Shown: piece after piece, positions 7,204 to 14,693 of the stretch
Position numbering within the stretch: position 1 is the first letter of the stretch
How the letters are laid out: each line of letters begins with the position of its first letter
From: an uncultured Blautia sp.
GTDB lineage: Bacteria; Bacillota; Clostridia; Lachnospirales; Lachnospiraceae
Reading direction: 5' to 3'
DNA length: 26,075 nucleotides
Assembly: GCA_900539525.1 (NCBI GenBank)
Contig: UQCM01000040.1
Span: forward strand, 1-26,075
Translations under genes and position numbers: made by a program
The notes under the pieces: generated by a model
What the model was told of the DNA's origin: nothing
Databases searched by the model: none
Seen by the model: the letters and a program-made list of their open reading frames with translations, nothing else

Positions 7204-7579
7204 GAAACTCCCTCCGCTTTACATTCAATTCTATCACATCCAGATATGCCTTATATCTTTCCATACCATCAAATAATATGCGATGAATCGTCATCCATTC
7301 AGCCGGTGAAAACTGGAATGCTTTTTCACCCAATAGCTTTGCGATATTTGCAGATACATTTGAATTGTAGACGGTATTCCCGGAAATCAATTCTGTCACT
7401 GATACGGAAAAAGCTTCTGCTATAGGTTCAAGCAATGTGATATCCGGATATCCTTTGGCAGTCTCCCACTTTGATATGGTCTTGTCACTGACTCCAAGCT
7501 GATCTGCTAATTGTAACTGAGTCATTTTCTTTTTCTCGCGAAGCGCTTTAATCACTGTTCCTGTAACATATTGGTTCAT
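7187..7579 (-). CDS. XRE-family transcriptional regulator
   Basis: The product has 130 residues. Residues 7-62 form a classic XRE helix-turn-helix: IKALREKKKMTQLQLADQLG, then VSDKTISKWETAKGYPDI. The start has GGAGGTGGAAGAAA before ATG. The N-terminal 80 residues match, from memory, a common Clostridial regulator whose C-terminal part is a desulfoferrodoxin-like metal domain. Here the C-terminal 50 residues are different (FSPAEWMTIHRILFDGMERYKAYLDVIELNVKRREFHEF), so it may be a variant or a fusion at about residue 80. It overlaps the small membrane gene by 17 nt and probably regulates that pair. Confidence 0.75.
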   Translation of the reverse strand: MNQYVTGTVIKALREKKKMTQLQLADQLGVSDKTISKWETAKGYPDITLLEPIAEAFSVSVTELISGNTVYNSNVSANIAKLLGEKAFQFSPAEWMTIHRILFDGMERYKAYLDVIELNVKRREFHEFTI

Positions 7580-7652
7580 TTTCTTCCACCTCCAGGATCA
7601 TGATAACCTAAAGCTCATTTCTTTTGTACCTACGGAACGTAGAGTAATGATG

Positions 7653-10600
7653 TTATTCATCTGCATGGCTCTGAACAGTCACAATATTTTTAAGTGTCTC
7701 CGTCAGTTTTGATACATCGATCGGCTTTGCAATATGTCCATTCATGCCCGCTGCAAATGCCTTCTGCCTGTCCTCTTCAAATGCATTGGCTGTCATGGCC
7801 ACAATCGGAATATTGGCTATGGCGGTATCTGCAAGCTTCCGTATCTGCCTTGTCGCCTCGTATCCATCCATGTGCGGCATCTGAATATCCATAAGGATCA
7901 GATCATACTGCCCCGGTACCGCTGCTTTCATTTTTTCCACTGCAACCGTTCCATCGGCGACTATATCTATGGCAAAGCCCATCCCCTTGAGAATTTCCGC
8001 AGCAATCTCCTGATTCAGCTCGTTATCTTCTACTAAAAGCAGCCTTTTGCCTGTATAATCGATCTGGGGCTTCTCAGAGCCGCGTCCTTTGGGACGGACC
8101 GCATACGGCCGGGAAAGAATATCGCGAAGCTCGGACATAAACAGGGGTTTCGAACAGAATCCTGTCACACCTGCTTCTCTCGCCTCTTCTTCAATACTTG
8201 ACCAGTCGTAGGCAGTGAGAATGATAATCGGTTTACTTTCTCCGATCATATGTCTGATCCTTCGCACGACTTCTATCCCATTCATATCCGGCATCAGCCA
8301 GTCGATAATGTACGCATGGAATTCGTCGCCCTGGTCTATGGCAAACTGTGTACGAAGAACGGCTTCTTTTCCCGATGTTGTCCACTCTGCCCTCATACCG
8401 ATCACACTCATCATACTGGAAATGCTCATGCATGTATTGGCATCATCATCCGCTACCAGTGCCCGCAGTCCCTGCAGCTCCGGAACTGCTTCGTACTTAA
8501 CCGGGGCACCGCATACCCGAAATTGAAGCTTCACAACAAATTCTGTACCTTTTCCGGGCCTGCTGCTGACACTGATCGTTCCACCCATGATATCTACAAT
8601 ACTCCTGGTTATGGCCATACCAAGACCTGTGCCCTGGATCCCGCTGACTGTCGAGGACTGCTCGCGCGTAAATGCTTCAAATATATGCTTCTGAAACTCC
8701 TCACTCATGCCGATTCCGGTATCCTTCACCCGGAACTCATACCCTGCATACCCCTTTGGGGCATCCTGTTTCTGAATGATACGAAGACTCACCGTTCCAC
8801 CGGGCTTCGTGAACTTCATCGCATTGCTGAGCAGGTTAAGAAGGATCTGGTTCAGGCGGAGTTTATCGCATATGATATCCTCATGGATAATATCCACCGT
8901 ATCAATAAAGAATTCCAGCTGTTTTGCATTAATATCAGCCTGTACGATCGTGCGCAGATCATGGATCATCTCCGGAAGGTTCACCTCCTGCTCCTCGATC
9001 TTCACTTTTCCGGACTCGATCCGGCTCATATCAAGCACATCATTAATAAGACTCATAAGATGACTGCTGGCTGTCTGAATTTTCGTCAGATAATCCTGGA
9101 CCTGTTCCGGCCTGTCAATATGGGCTGCAGCAAGGGAGGTATAACCAATGATCGCATTCATAGGGGTACGGATATCATGGCTCATATTGTTCAGGAATGT
9201 GGTCTTTGCCCGGTTCGCATGCTGCGCTGACGCAAGCGCATCCTGAAGCACCTTTTGCCGCTCCAGCTCCGCCTGCATCTGAATATCGATATTTCGAAAT
9301 CCGACAATCAGACGGTTTTCATCTCCTGCTATTTTAACAAACTTTACCTGAAAATAATGGATCCCGTCGTCTAACTTCGCCCTGAAATCCAGAGTATATT
9401 CCGGTATATCCTTCAGTATGGCGCAGAGATGCTCCGCCTCCACGGTGCTCAGGACCTTTTCCATGTCTTCCGCCACCACAAAACGCTCCACATACTCTTT
9501 CCATGTTCCCCGGTAAGAGCGTACCTCACGTTTTCTGGCATCAATCATTTGTCCCTTTACCTTCATGGTCGATGTCGTATCCTGTAATGGCTCCATCAGA
9601 AAGATATCGGAATAGTCATTGCTGAGTGCACCCGCAATTTTAAACTGCTCATTCTCCTGCTGACTTTTTTTAATATCCTGAATCACTCTGATGATCATCA
9701 AAAACAGAAGAAACAGAAAAACGACAACAATGATCAGATAGATCATGCTGGAGCGAAGCATTTTCTGCGTGCCCACCTCAACGACCTCATTGATGTTGCT
9801 TTCCCTCATCAAGGACGTAATGATCATATCTGTTCCAGGAACCGTCTTATAATACACATAGGTATTTCCTGTACTTTCTCTATAATAGACCGTATATCCT
9901 TCCCTGCCGTTCTTCCAGTCATCCTTTAATTTTTCCAGACTGTATCCCGCTGCAAAATCAGCCGATTCCTCCAGGATATCGAACAGACTTTTTCCGTTCT
10001 TATATTCTCCCTGCTGACTTAAAAGATTTTCACCATTTTGGGTAAACAGACTGCAATACGTCTTGTTCTCGGCACTCTGAAGCTGATCTGTGGAAATAAT
10101 ACTTTCAATATTCAACCCGGTAAAGCAGGAAACAACAGGAATGCCATCCCCTGACTCGTATGACACCGGTGTAGCTATGATGATCATGGTTCTGGTGCCA
10201 TAGCTTTTTACCATGTGTATTTCTGTCTCTGTTATTTTTTCTGACAGGAAACCAAACCTGGATATCCCGGAAAAGGTACTGTCGGAAGTATAAACCATCC
10301 CGTCTTTATCGACCAGCGCAAACATGTCCAGACCGTTGATCTGCTGTACCATGTGTATAAATTGCCGGACAGCTTCTTCACTCTGAAGATGGTTCTCATC
10401 AAGTACCGTCAGCGTCCTTTCCATCTGTCTTGTTTTCTTCTCAAGCTCTGAGGTTATACTTCCGACATTTCTTTCCGTTATTTCCCCCAGATAGAATTCA
10501 CCCAGAGTATTGATCGTTCTCTCTGAGGCAGCCTGTGTGCTTTCTATCCACAATACAGTTGCTGCGATCAGGATAACGGTAACCAGAAAAAGTACCACAT

Positions 10601-10658
10601 AAAACAAGGGCCACCGAACAATTCTGTTCTTCTTCGATTCAGCAACCTTTTTTCTCAT
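7653..10658 (-). CDS. Hybrid sensor histidine kinase with two receiver domains
   Basis: This membrane-bound phosphorelay protein has 1001 residues. Order: transmembrane helix (about 17-37), a large extracellular sensor of Cache type (about 40-300), a second helix (about 305-325), a PAS-like region (about 340-460), a coiled coil, HisKA with the phospho-accepting His494 in NNMSHDIRTPMNAIIG, and HATPase_c with N box (LLNLLSNAMKFT), G1 (DTGIG, 646-650) and G2 (GTGLGMA). Receiver 1 has acceptor Asp786 in IIDWLMPDMNG, and receiver 2 has Asp924 in ILMDIQMPHMDGYEA. Both receivers keep the acidic pair, Thr/Ser and Lys. There is no DNA-binding or Hpt domain. ATG overlaps the stop of the solute-binding lipoprotein gene by 4 nt, so the lipoprotein is the likely ligand-delivery partner. 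The output partner is not in the window. Confidence 0.92.
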   Translation of the reverse strand: MRKKVAESKKNRIVRWPLFYVVLFLVTVILIAATVLWIESTQAASERTINTLGEFYLGEITERNVGSITSELEKKTRQMERTLTVLDENHLQSEEAVRQFIHMVQQINGLDMFALVDKDGMVYTSDSTFSGISRFGFLSEKITETEIHMVKSYGTRTMIIIATPVSYESGDGIPVVSCFTGLNIESIISTDQLQSAENKTYCSLFTQNGENLLSQQGEYKNGKSLFDILEESADFAAGYSLEKLKDDWKNGREGYTVYYRESTGNTYVYYKTVPGTDMIITSLMRESNINEVVEVGTQKMLRSSMIYLIIVVVFLFLLFLMIIRVIQDIKKSQQENEQFKIAGALSNDYSDIFLMEPLQDTTSTMKVKGQMIDARKREVRSYRGTWKEYVERFVVAEDMEKVLSTVEAEHLCAILKDIPEYTLDFRAKLDDGIHYFQVKFVKIAGDENRLIVGFRNIDIQMQAELERQKVLQDALASAQHANRAKTTFLNNMSHDIRTPMNAIIGYTSLAAAHIDRPEQVQDYLTKIQTASSHLMSLINDVLDMSRIESGKVKIEEQEVNLPEMIHDLRTIVQADINAKQLEFFIDTVDIIHEDIICDKLRLNQILLNLLSNAMKFTKPGGTVSLRIIQKQDAPKGYAGYEFRVKDTGIGMSEEFQKHIFEAFTREQSSTVSGIQGTGLGMAITRSIVDIMGGTISVSSRPGKGTEFVVKLQFRVCGAPVKYEAVPELQGLRALVADDDANTCMSISSMMSVIGMRAEWTTSGKEAVLRTQFAIDQGDEFHAYIIDWLMPDMNGIEVVRRIRHMIGESKPIIILTAYDWSSIEEEAREAGVTGFCSKPLFMSELRDILSRPYAVRPKGRGSEKPQIDYTGKRLLLVEDNELNQEIAAEILKGMGFAIDIVADGTVAVEKMKAAVPGQYDLILMDIQMPHMDGYEATRQIRKLADTAIANIPIVAMTANAFEEDRQKAFAAGMNGHIAKPIDVSKLTETLKNIVTVQSHADE
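7669..7682 (-). repeat. Copy of the dispersed GTnACTGTTCAGAGC motif
   Basis: GTGACTGTTCAGAGC on the minus strand forms the codons for VTVQS near the end of the histidine kinase. It differs by one base from the copy at 14001. Confidence 0.4.
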
Positions 10659-12307
10659 TTTCCGGTACTTCCCGACATCATGTTTTTATAATAATCCCCT
10701 GCATCCGTGATGATCTTACCAAGTCCTTTTTCTTTCAGCAGTTCATAACCGGACCAGAATTCGTCCATGGAAATCTCCCCTCTGATTGCCTGATCACGGA
10801 GCTTACATACTCCTTCCGTAATCAGTGATGCACGATATTTCACATAGCTGTCTGTTTCTATGGTAGATGGCTGGGAATAGAAAAACTCATTATTGATCAC
10901 AAACAACCCCTGATAGGTCTCTCTCTGAATATCTGTCAGTTTCTCTTTCGTTTCCCCTGCAAACAGACACTGCATGTAGGCATCCTGCAGCCAATAGCCT
11001 CCAAAAGGTTCATAATTTATCCCGACCGCTCTGTAATCGGAAAAACCGTTTGCAACAAGTTCTTTATCCAGCACCGGTTTCCCGTCCTGAATGGTATAGC
11101 TGATTCCTTCGATCCCATAGTTATAGAGCCAGGAGCCTTCCTGGGTATAGCACCAGTTGAAAAAACGGATAATATCCTCTGCCTTGCCATTTTCGTATGC
11201 TCCGGCGGTAATGCACCACACAGGGGAGACAAGCTCTCTTTCCTGAATCATCCGGTCTCCATAGGGTCCTGCAACGGGTTTCACACTAAGCCAGAGAGCA
11301 TCTTCGTTACCAGCCTCCCGCAGAACCTCTGTCTGAGAGCCGGATGCGGCAAAGGTCATCGTACTTCCCAGGGTATTATCTCCCATCATCTCTTCGATCG
11401 ATGAATAGGAAAACGACTCATAGCCTTCGACAAGAATCCCCTCCGCATAAAGCCCTGCAACAGCCTTAAGAAACTCCGGATATCTCGGATGCTCGTAGAT
11501 CATCGTGTAGGTACCATTATCAAGAAGGCAGAACTGTGTATCATTCGACGCAGCGATTCCGAAGGCATTCAGAAGAAGGGTAAGGCTTCTCTCTCCATCC
11601 GGACCTTCTGCCAGAGCGATCGGAATCTCATCTGCAGGATCCCCGTTCCCATTCAGATCATGGTCTCTCACTCCTCTCCAGTATGTCAGCCATTCTTCCC
11701 ATGTTTCAGGCACCTCAAGATCAAGAGCATTCAGCCAGTCCTGCCGCACCATCATCGAAAAAGAACCCTGTATCGTTGATACGGATGGAATCGTATAAAT
11801 ATGTCCGTCAGAAGCTTTCCATGCATCCATATGTTCTTCACCGACCGCCCTGACGATATCAGGCATAAGTTCCAGATAATCGTCAAGAGGAACGATCAAT
11901 CCGTCATCCGCCAGATCCATCACGCCAAAATCTGTAGGATTTATAATATCCGGCAGATCCTTTCTACTGGTCAGCAGTGTAGCTGCAACGGCAGAACTGT
12001 ATCCTTCTTCTTCCTGCCAGTCAACGGATACATGTACGCCTGTCATAGCCTCGATCGCCGGAAAATAATAACATCCGTCAAAGTCCACGGGTCTTCCGTC
12101 ATAGGTGATGCCAAGTCCATTGATTTCCAGCCCGTTTTCGAAAAAGAGAAGATCACTCTCCGGAAGCTCCTCTGAGGCTGCAAGCAGCTCCTGATTCATC
12201 TGTTCAGCCCGAAAAGCCTTCTCTGCTCTTTCCGGATGGTCACGCCCCTGACATCCGCTCAGGAGTATTCCGGTAACAAGTGTCATCATTAAATATTTCT
12301 TTTTCAT
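10655..12307 (-). CDS. Extracellular solute-binding lipoprotein (family 1, sugar type)
   Basis: The product has 550 residues with a lipoprotein signal (KKKYLMMTLVTGILLSGC, lipidated Cys19), which tethers it to the outer face of the membrane. The fold is recognised from PETWEEWLTYWRGVRDHDLNG and NGDPADEIPIALAEG at about 190-240, a hallmark of Clostridial family 1 binding proteins, and from the later WCYTQEGSWLYNYGIEGISY. Such proteins normally feed ABC sugar importers, but no permease or ATPase is nearby. The gene ends in an ATGA overlap with the hybrid histidine kinase, so it probably presents a carbohydrate to the kinase sensor. GGAGG precedes ATG by 8 nt. A consensus promoter and a leader of about 140 nt lie upstream. 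The ligand cannot be told from the sequence. Confidence 0.88.
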   Translation of the reverse strand: MKKKYLMMTLVTGILLSGCQGRDHPERAEKAFRAEQMNQELLAASEELPESDLLFFENGLEINGLGITYDGRPVDFDGCYYFPAIEAMTGVHVSVDWQEEEGYSSAVAATLLTSRKDLPDIINPTDFGVMDLADDGLIVPLDDYLELMPDIVRAVGEEHMDAWKASDGHIYTIPSVSTIQGSFSMMVRQDWLNALDLEVPETWEEWLTYWRGVRDHDLNGNGDPADEIPIALAEGPDGERSLTLLLNAFGIAASNDTQFCLLDNGTYTMIYEHPRYPEFLKAVAGLYAEGILVEGYESFSYSSIEEMMGDNTLGSTMTFAASGSQTEVLREAGNEDALWLSVKPVAGPYGDRMIQERELVSPVWCITAGAYENGKAEDIIRFFNWCYTQEGSWLYNYGIEGISYTIQDGKPVLDKELVANGFSDYRAVGINYEPFGGYWLQDAYMQCLFAGETKEKLTDIQRETYQGLFVINNEFFYSQPSTIETDSYVKYRASLITEGVCKLRDQAIRGEISMDEFWSGYELLKEKGLGKIITDAGDYYKNMMSGSTGK

Positions 12308-12457
12308 ATTCTTTTCCCTCCGAGCCTGTACTGCTCCCTATGTACAACCCTCATATCCATTCTCTCTGCGTCAGGTACATGAGACCCGTTAACCTTCAGC
12401 TCTCAGTCCCTTAGCGCAATACATTCTCCATGTCCTGTCCATGTCATTCTTAACTAA

Positions 12458-12486
12458 ATTTTAACACAGTTTTTCTTTTATACCAA
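12458..12486 (-). promoter_or_regulatory. Promoter of the binding protein / kinase operon
   Basis: On the minus strand TTGGTA, a 17-nt spacer and TAAAAT, with TGT just before the -10 box (an extended -10). The expected start leaves a leader of about 140 nt ahead of the lipoprotein ATG. That leader contains a short inverted repeat (TGTAC and GTACA, 12327-12346), but I recognise no riboswitch in it. Confidence 0.55.
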
Positions 12487-12557
12487 GTAAAAAAGTGTGG
12501 GGTTCCCACGTGTGAATAGTAACCATGCACATCCTCTGCAGGGTTTTGTTATACAGG

Positions 12558-12602
12558 AAAAGCACCAAACAGATGTCCAATGGACAACCGCTCAGTGCTT
12601 TT
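12558..12602. terminator. Hairpin terminator after the CDF gene
   Basis: AAAAGCAC (12558-12565) pairs with GTGCTTTT (12595-12602), and an inner TGTCC-AAT-GGACA hairpin (12574-12586) fills the loop. It starts a few bases after the CDF stop codon. T runs flank both sides, so it could end transcription in either direction. Confidence 0.5.
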
Positions 12603-12604
12603 AT

Positions 12605-13522
12605 TCACTTCTCCGTTACGGCCGGATTCACATGCACCATGATATGCTTCACCTTCGGGAATCTATGCTCGATACTGTTATGTACCTCCTCCGCTATCCC
12701 GTGTGCCCTGTGCAGGGTATAGGAACCATCTACCTGTATTTCGATATCTACATATATCTTGTTTCCAAAGATACGGGTCTGGATCAGATCGATTCCCTTC
12801 ACATTCTCATTTTCCATGATACATGCGGAAATCTGCTTTTCCGTCTCATCATCACAGGAACGGTCCACCATCTTATCAACAGCGTCCTTAAAAATATCAT
12901 AGGCCGCTTTCACAATAAAAATAAAAATTACCAGACTGGCAATGGAATCCATAACCGGAAATCCGAGTCTCGCTCCGCCAATTCCGATCAGTGCCCCGAC
13001 AGATGAGAAAGCATCCGATCTGTGATGCCATGCATCTGCCATCAATGCACCGGAATCAATTCTTTTCGCGTTGATTTTCGTATACCAGAACATGACTTCT
13101 TTGACTACAATAGAAATAACTGCTGCCACCATAGCCAGAACACCCGGTGCCTGCAGAGAAGCATAGTTTCCGCCAGCGATGGTTTTCACTGCCTCGATCC
13201 CTATGCCCAGACCCGTAATAAAAAGAACCATGGCCAGAATAATCGCCGCAACACATTCCATACGCTCATGTCCGTAGGGATGTTCCTTGTCCGACTCTCT
13301 GGATGCCAGTCTGACACCTATAATCACCACTATGGTACTGAAGACATCCGATGCTGAATGCACAGCATCACTGATCATCGCACTGGAATGTGCCAGAATT
13401 CCCGCCAAAAGTTTAAATACCGAGAGGGCAACATTTCCGATAATCGTGATAAAGGACACTCTGTTCGCCACCTTCTGAAACTCATTGTCTGATGCATGTT
13501 CTTTTTTTCTGTTTTCTTCCAT
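12605..13522 (-). CDS. Cation diffusion facilitator (zinc-type metal/proton antiporter)
   Basis: The product has 305 residues of the CDF family, which exports divalent metal ions from the cytoplasm. There are six membrane helices between about residues 22 and 225, then a cytoplasmic metallochaperone-like domain ending KVKHIMVHVNPA. The transport site shows H55-x3-D59 in helix 2 (SDAVHSASD) and H166-x3-D170 in helix 5 (DAWHHRSD), the two-His two-Asp set typical of zinc transporters rather than the four-Asp set of manganese exporters. Cadmium, cobalt or iron remain possible. I chose ATG 13522 because GGAGG lies about 8 nt upstream; an in-frame ATG at 13660 would add a non-family extension. A long leader with a switch-like terminator lies upstream. 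Confidence 0.85.
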   Translation of the reverse strand: MEENRKKEHASDNEFQKVANRVSFITIIGNVALSVFKLLAGILAHSSAMISDAVHSASDVFSTIVVIIGVRLASRESDKEHPYGHERMECVAAIILAMVLFITGLGIGIEAVKTIAGGNYASLQAPGVLAMVAAVISIVVKEVMFWYTKINAKRIDSGALMADAWHHRSDAFSSVGALIGIGGARLGFPVMDSIASLVIFIFIVKAAYDIFKDAVDKMVDRSCDDETEKQISACIMENENVKGIDLIQTRIFGNKIYVDIEIQVDGSYTLHRAHGIAEEVHNSIEHRFPKVKHIMVHVNPAVTEK

Positions 13523-13783
13523 ATCACTTACCTCCTGGAATATAAGTTCAAGACTCGCCCGCGGATCCTTACACAGGTTTCGGTTCTGCCAGGCAGACAT
13601 CCTTCCACCCCGAATCCCTGCGCATCCTCGCAGAGCGAAGATCGGATGGAGGAGCAACACCCATTACTGATACGGATCTGATGCTCATCACCTCCAGAGG
13701 GGCATGTCACCTCTCATCTGATATCACAAGATAGCTCTATGGCACTTAATACATGTGGGAATTTATAAGAAAGTAAATAAAAG

Positions 13784-13829
13784 AATAAAAAACACCCACG
13801 AATCAGTATTAGCAGCTACTGTCCCGTGG
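13784..13829 (-). terminator. Intrinsic terminator in the CDF leader
   Basis: On the minus strand CCACG-GGA-CAGTA and TACTG-ATT-CGTGG form a stem of up to 12 pairs (two GU) around GCTGCTAA, followed by GTGTTTTTT. It lies about 100 nt after a promoter and about 260 nt before the CDF start codon. Its 5' arm (CCACGG) is shared with the closing stem of the structure just upstream, so the two cannot form together. Confidence 0.65.
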
Positions 13830-13883
13830 ATGAAAGATTCCACTGTCACTTTGGTGACCCGACTCCATGATATTCTTTCACGG
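13824..13883 (-). promoter_or_regulatory. Candidate riboswitch or structured leader upstream of the CDF transporter
   Basis: The minus-strand RNA has a closing stem: TGAAAGA (end of 13874-13883) pairs perfectly with TCTTTCA (13831-13837), and the flanking CCG pairs with CGG across a 4-nt bulge. Inside lie GTCAC-CAAA-GTGAC (13845-13858) and a purine-rich stretch, CATGGAGTCGGG. Closing the stem uses CCACGG, the 5' arm of the terminator at 13784-13829, so stabilising this fold would allow read-through. That is ligand-ON logic, as in metal riboswitches that drive exporters. I could not match it to the NiCo (czcD) or manganese (yybP-ykoY) consensus by eye. The expected transcript start is about 13926. 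It could instead be a small standalone RNA. Confidence 0.45.
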
Positions 13884-13932
13884 TCTGTTCAGTTTGTACT
13901 GTAGATTTATATGCAGTGCAAAGAGTATATAC

Positions 13933-13961
13933 AAATTAACATGAATACATCTATTTGTCAA
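13933..13961 (-). promoter_or_regulatory. Promoter of the CDF leader RNA
   Basis: On the minus strand a perfect TTGACA (13956-13961), a 17-nt spacer and TAATTT (13933-13938) preceded by TGT. It lies after the HD-domain gene stop and points into the structured leader. Confidence 0.55.
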
Positions 13962-13991
13962 GAAAATATTACCGGTCGGCTCTCCTTTTGT

Positions 13992-14549
13992 TCATGTAGG
14001 GCTCTGAACAGTTACATGATAGTATTTCCAAAACAATGCAAGATACCTCTGTTCGATTTCTTCAAAAGGCTCCACTCTGTAGGAAATCTCTGATTTTAAA
14101 ACAGGAGGTTCCCCCTCTGATGGTTCGTTAAGAAGCTCCAGAAGATCATAATACAGCAGGTCATCATCGATTTGCTTTATATGACTTTTCTCCTCTTCTG
14201 TAAGAGGCCGGTCCAGATACTTTGCGTAGATCACTTCCAGAAGCCGTTCCTCCAGCTCTTTATAACCCTTCAGATGCTTTTTGAATGGTCTGGGAACATC
14301 CGACATGTAAGCCTCACTGGCATCATGAAGCAGACAGGCCAGTATCGTTCTCGCTGAATACCCCCTGGCCTCTGCCTCCAGCGCACAGTAAATGCAGTGC
14401 TGCCCCACTGAGAAAAATGTCTTTACATGCCCGTTTCCCCGACAGATCATAGAAAGTGCGTGAGCGATATCCCTGATATGGATAGCATCCTGCTCAGGTT
14501 CTGTCGGGACAAAATGAACCCCGCTGTATGTGGTAATATAATCCGCCAT
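13992..14549 (-). CDS. HD-domain phosphohydrolase
   Basis: The product has 185 residues starting MADYITTYSGVHFVP. It carries the HD metal-binding signature: VGQHCIYCALEAEARG (first His), then LLHDASEAYMSDVPRP (the His-Asp pair, about residues 75-80), and a later Asp in KQIDDDLLYYD. This arrangement is that of YfbR/5'-nucleotidase-like and phage-associated HD hydrolases, which act on nucleotides or related phosphoesters; the substrate is unknown. I chose ATG 14549 because GAGGAGG lies 11 nt upstream; upstream starts (14576, 14666) add residues with a cysteine-rich, non-family look. The last codons (VTVQSPT) lie in a dispersed repeat copy. It stands alone between the symporter and the CDF leader. 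Confidence 0.75.
   Translation of the reverse strand: MADYITTYSGVHFVPTEPEQDAIHIRDIAHALSMICRGNGHVKTFFSVGQHCIYCALEAEARGYSARTILACLLHDASEAYMSDVPRPFKKHLKGYKELEERLLEVIYAKYLDRPLTEEEKSHIKQIDDDLLYYDLLELLNEPSEGEPPVLKSEISYRVEPFEEIEQRYLALFWKYYHVTVQSPT
14001..14015 (-). repeat. Copy of the dispersed GTAACTGTTCAGAGC motif
   Basis: GTAACTGTTCAGAGC on the minus strand encodes VTVQS at the very end of the HD-domain gene, as it does at the end of the histidine kinase. Confidence 0.45.
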
Positions 14550-14671
14550 ATCTGACTTTGCCTCCTCTTCTCTCATTCCCTGCCTCTGTATCCTTTGCAC
14601 CCCCGGACATGGTCCGTTCTGCTGACATCTTCCAAACACGGGTGTGCATCCCCCGGAAGGTTTCATAAAAC

Positions 14672-14693
14672 AGGAAACTCTGAAGAATTTCCT
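14672..14693 (-). terminator. Weak terminator after the AGCS symporter gene
   Basis: On the minus strand AGGAAA pairs with TTTCCT, with two more pairs inside, followed by GTTTTATG. It overlaps the symporter stop codon. The stem is short, so termination may be partial. Confidence 0.35.

Noticed and set aside
8250..9230. 326-codon plus-strand open frame
   Set aside because: It lies wholly antisense to the kinase core (HisKA, HATPase and receiver motifs), has no family look and no ribosome binding site; it is a shadow.
12308..12457. Riboswitch in the leader of the binding protein gene
   Set aside because: Only a 5-bp inverted repeat is visible and there is no terminator or anti-Shine-Dalgarno structure.
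13784..13883. T-box leader
   Set aside because: The conserved T-box sequence and specifier arm are missing, and the downstream gene is a metal transporter.
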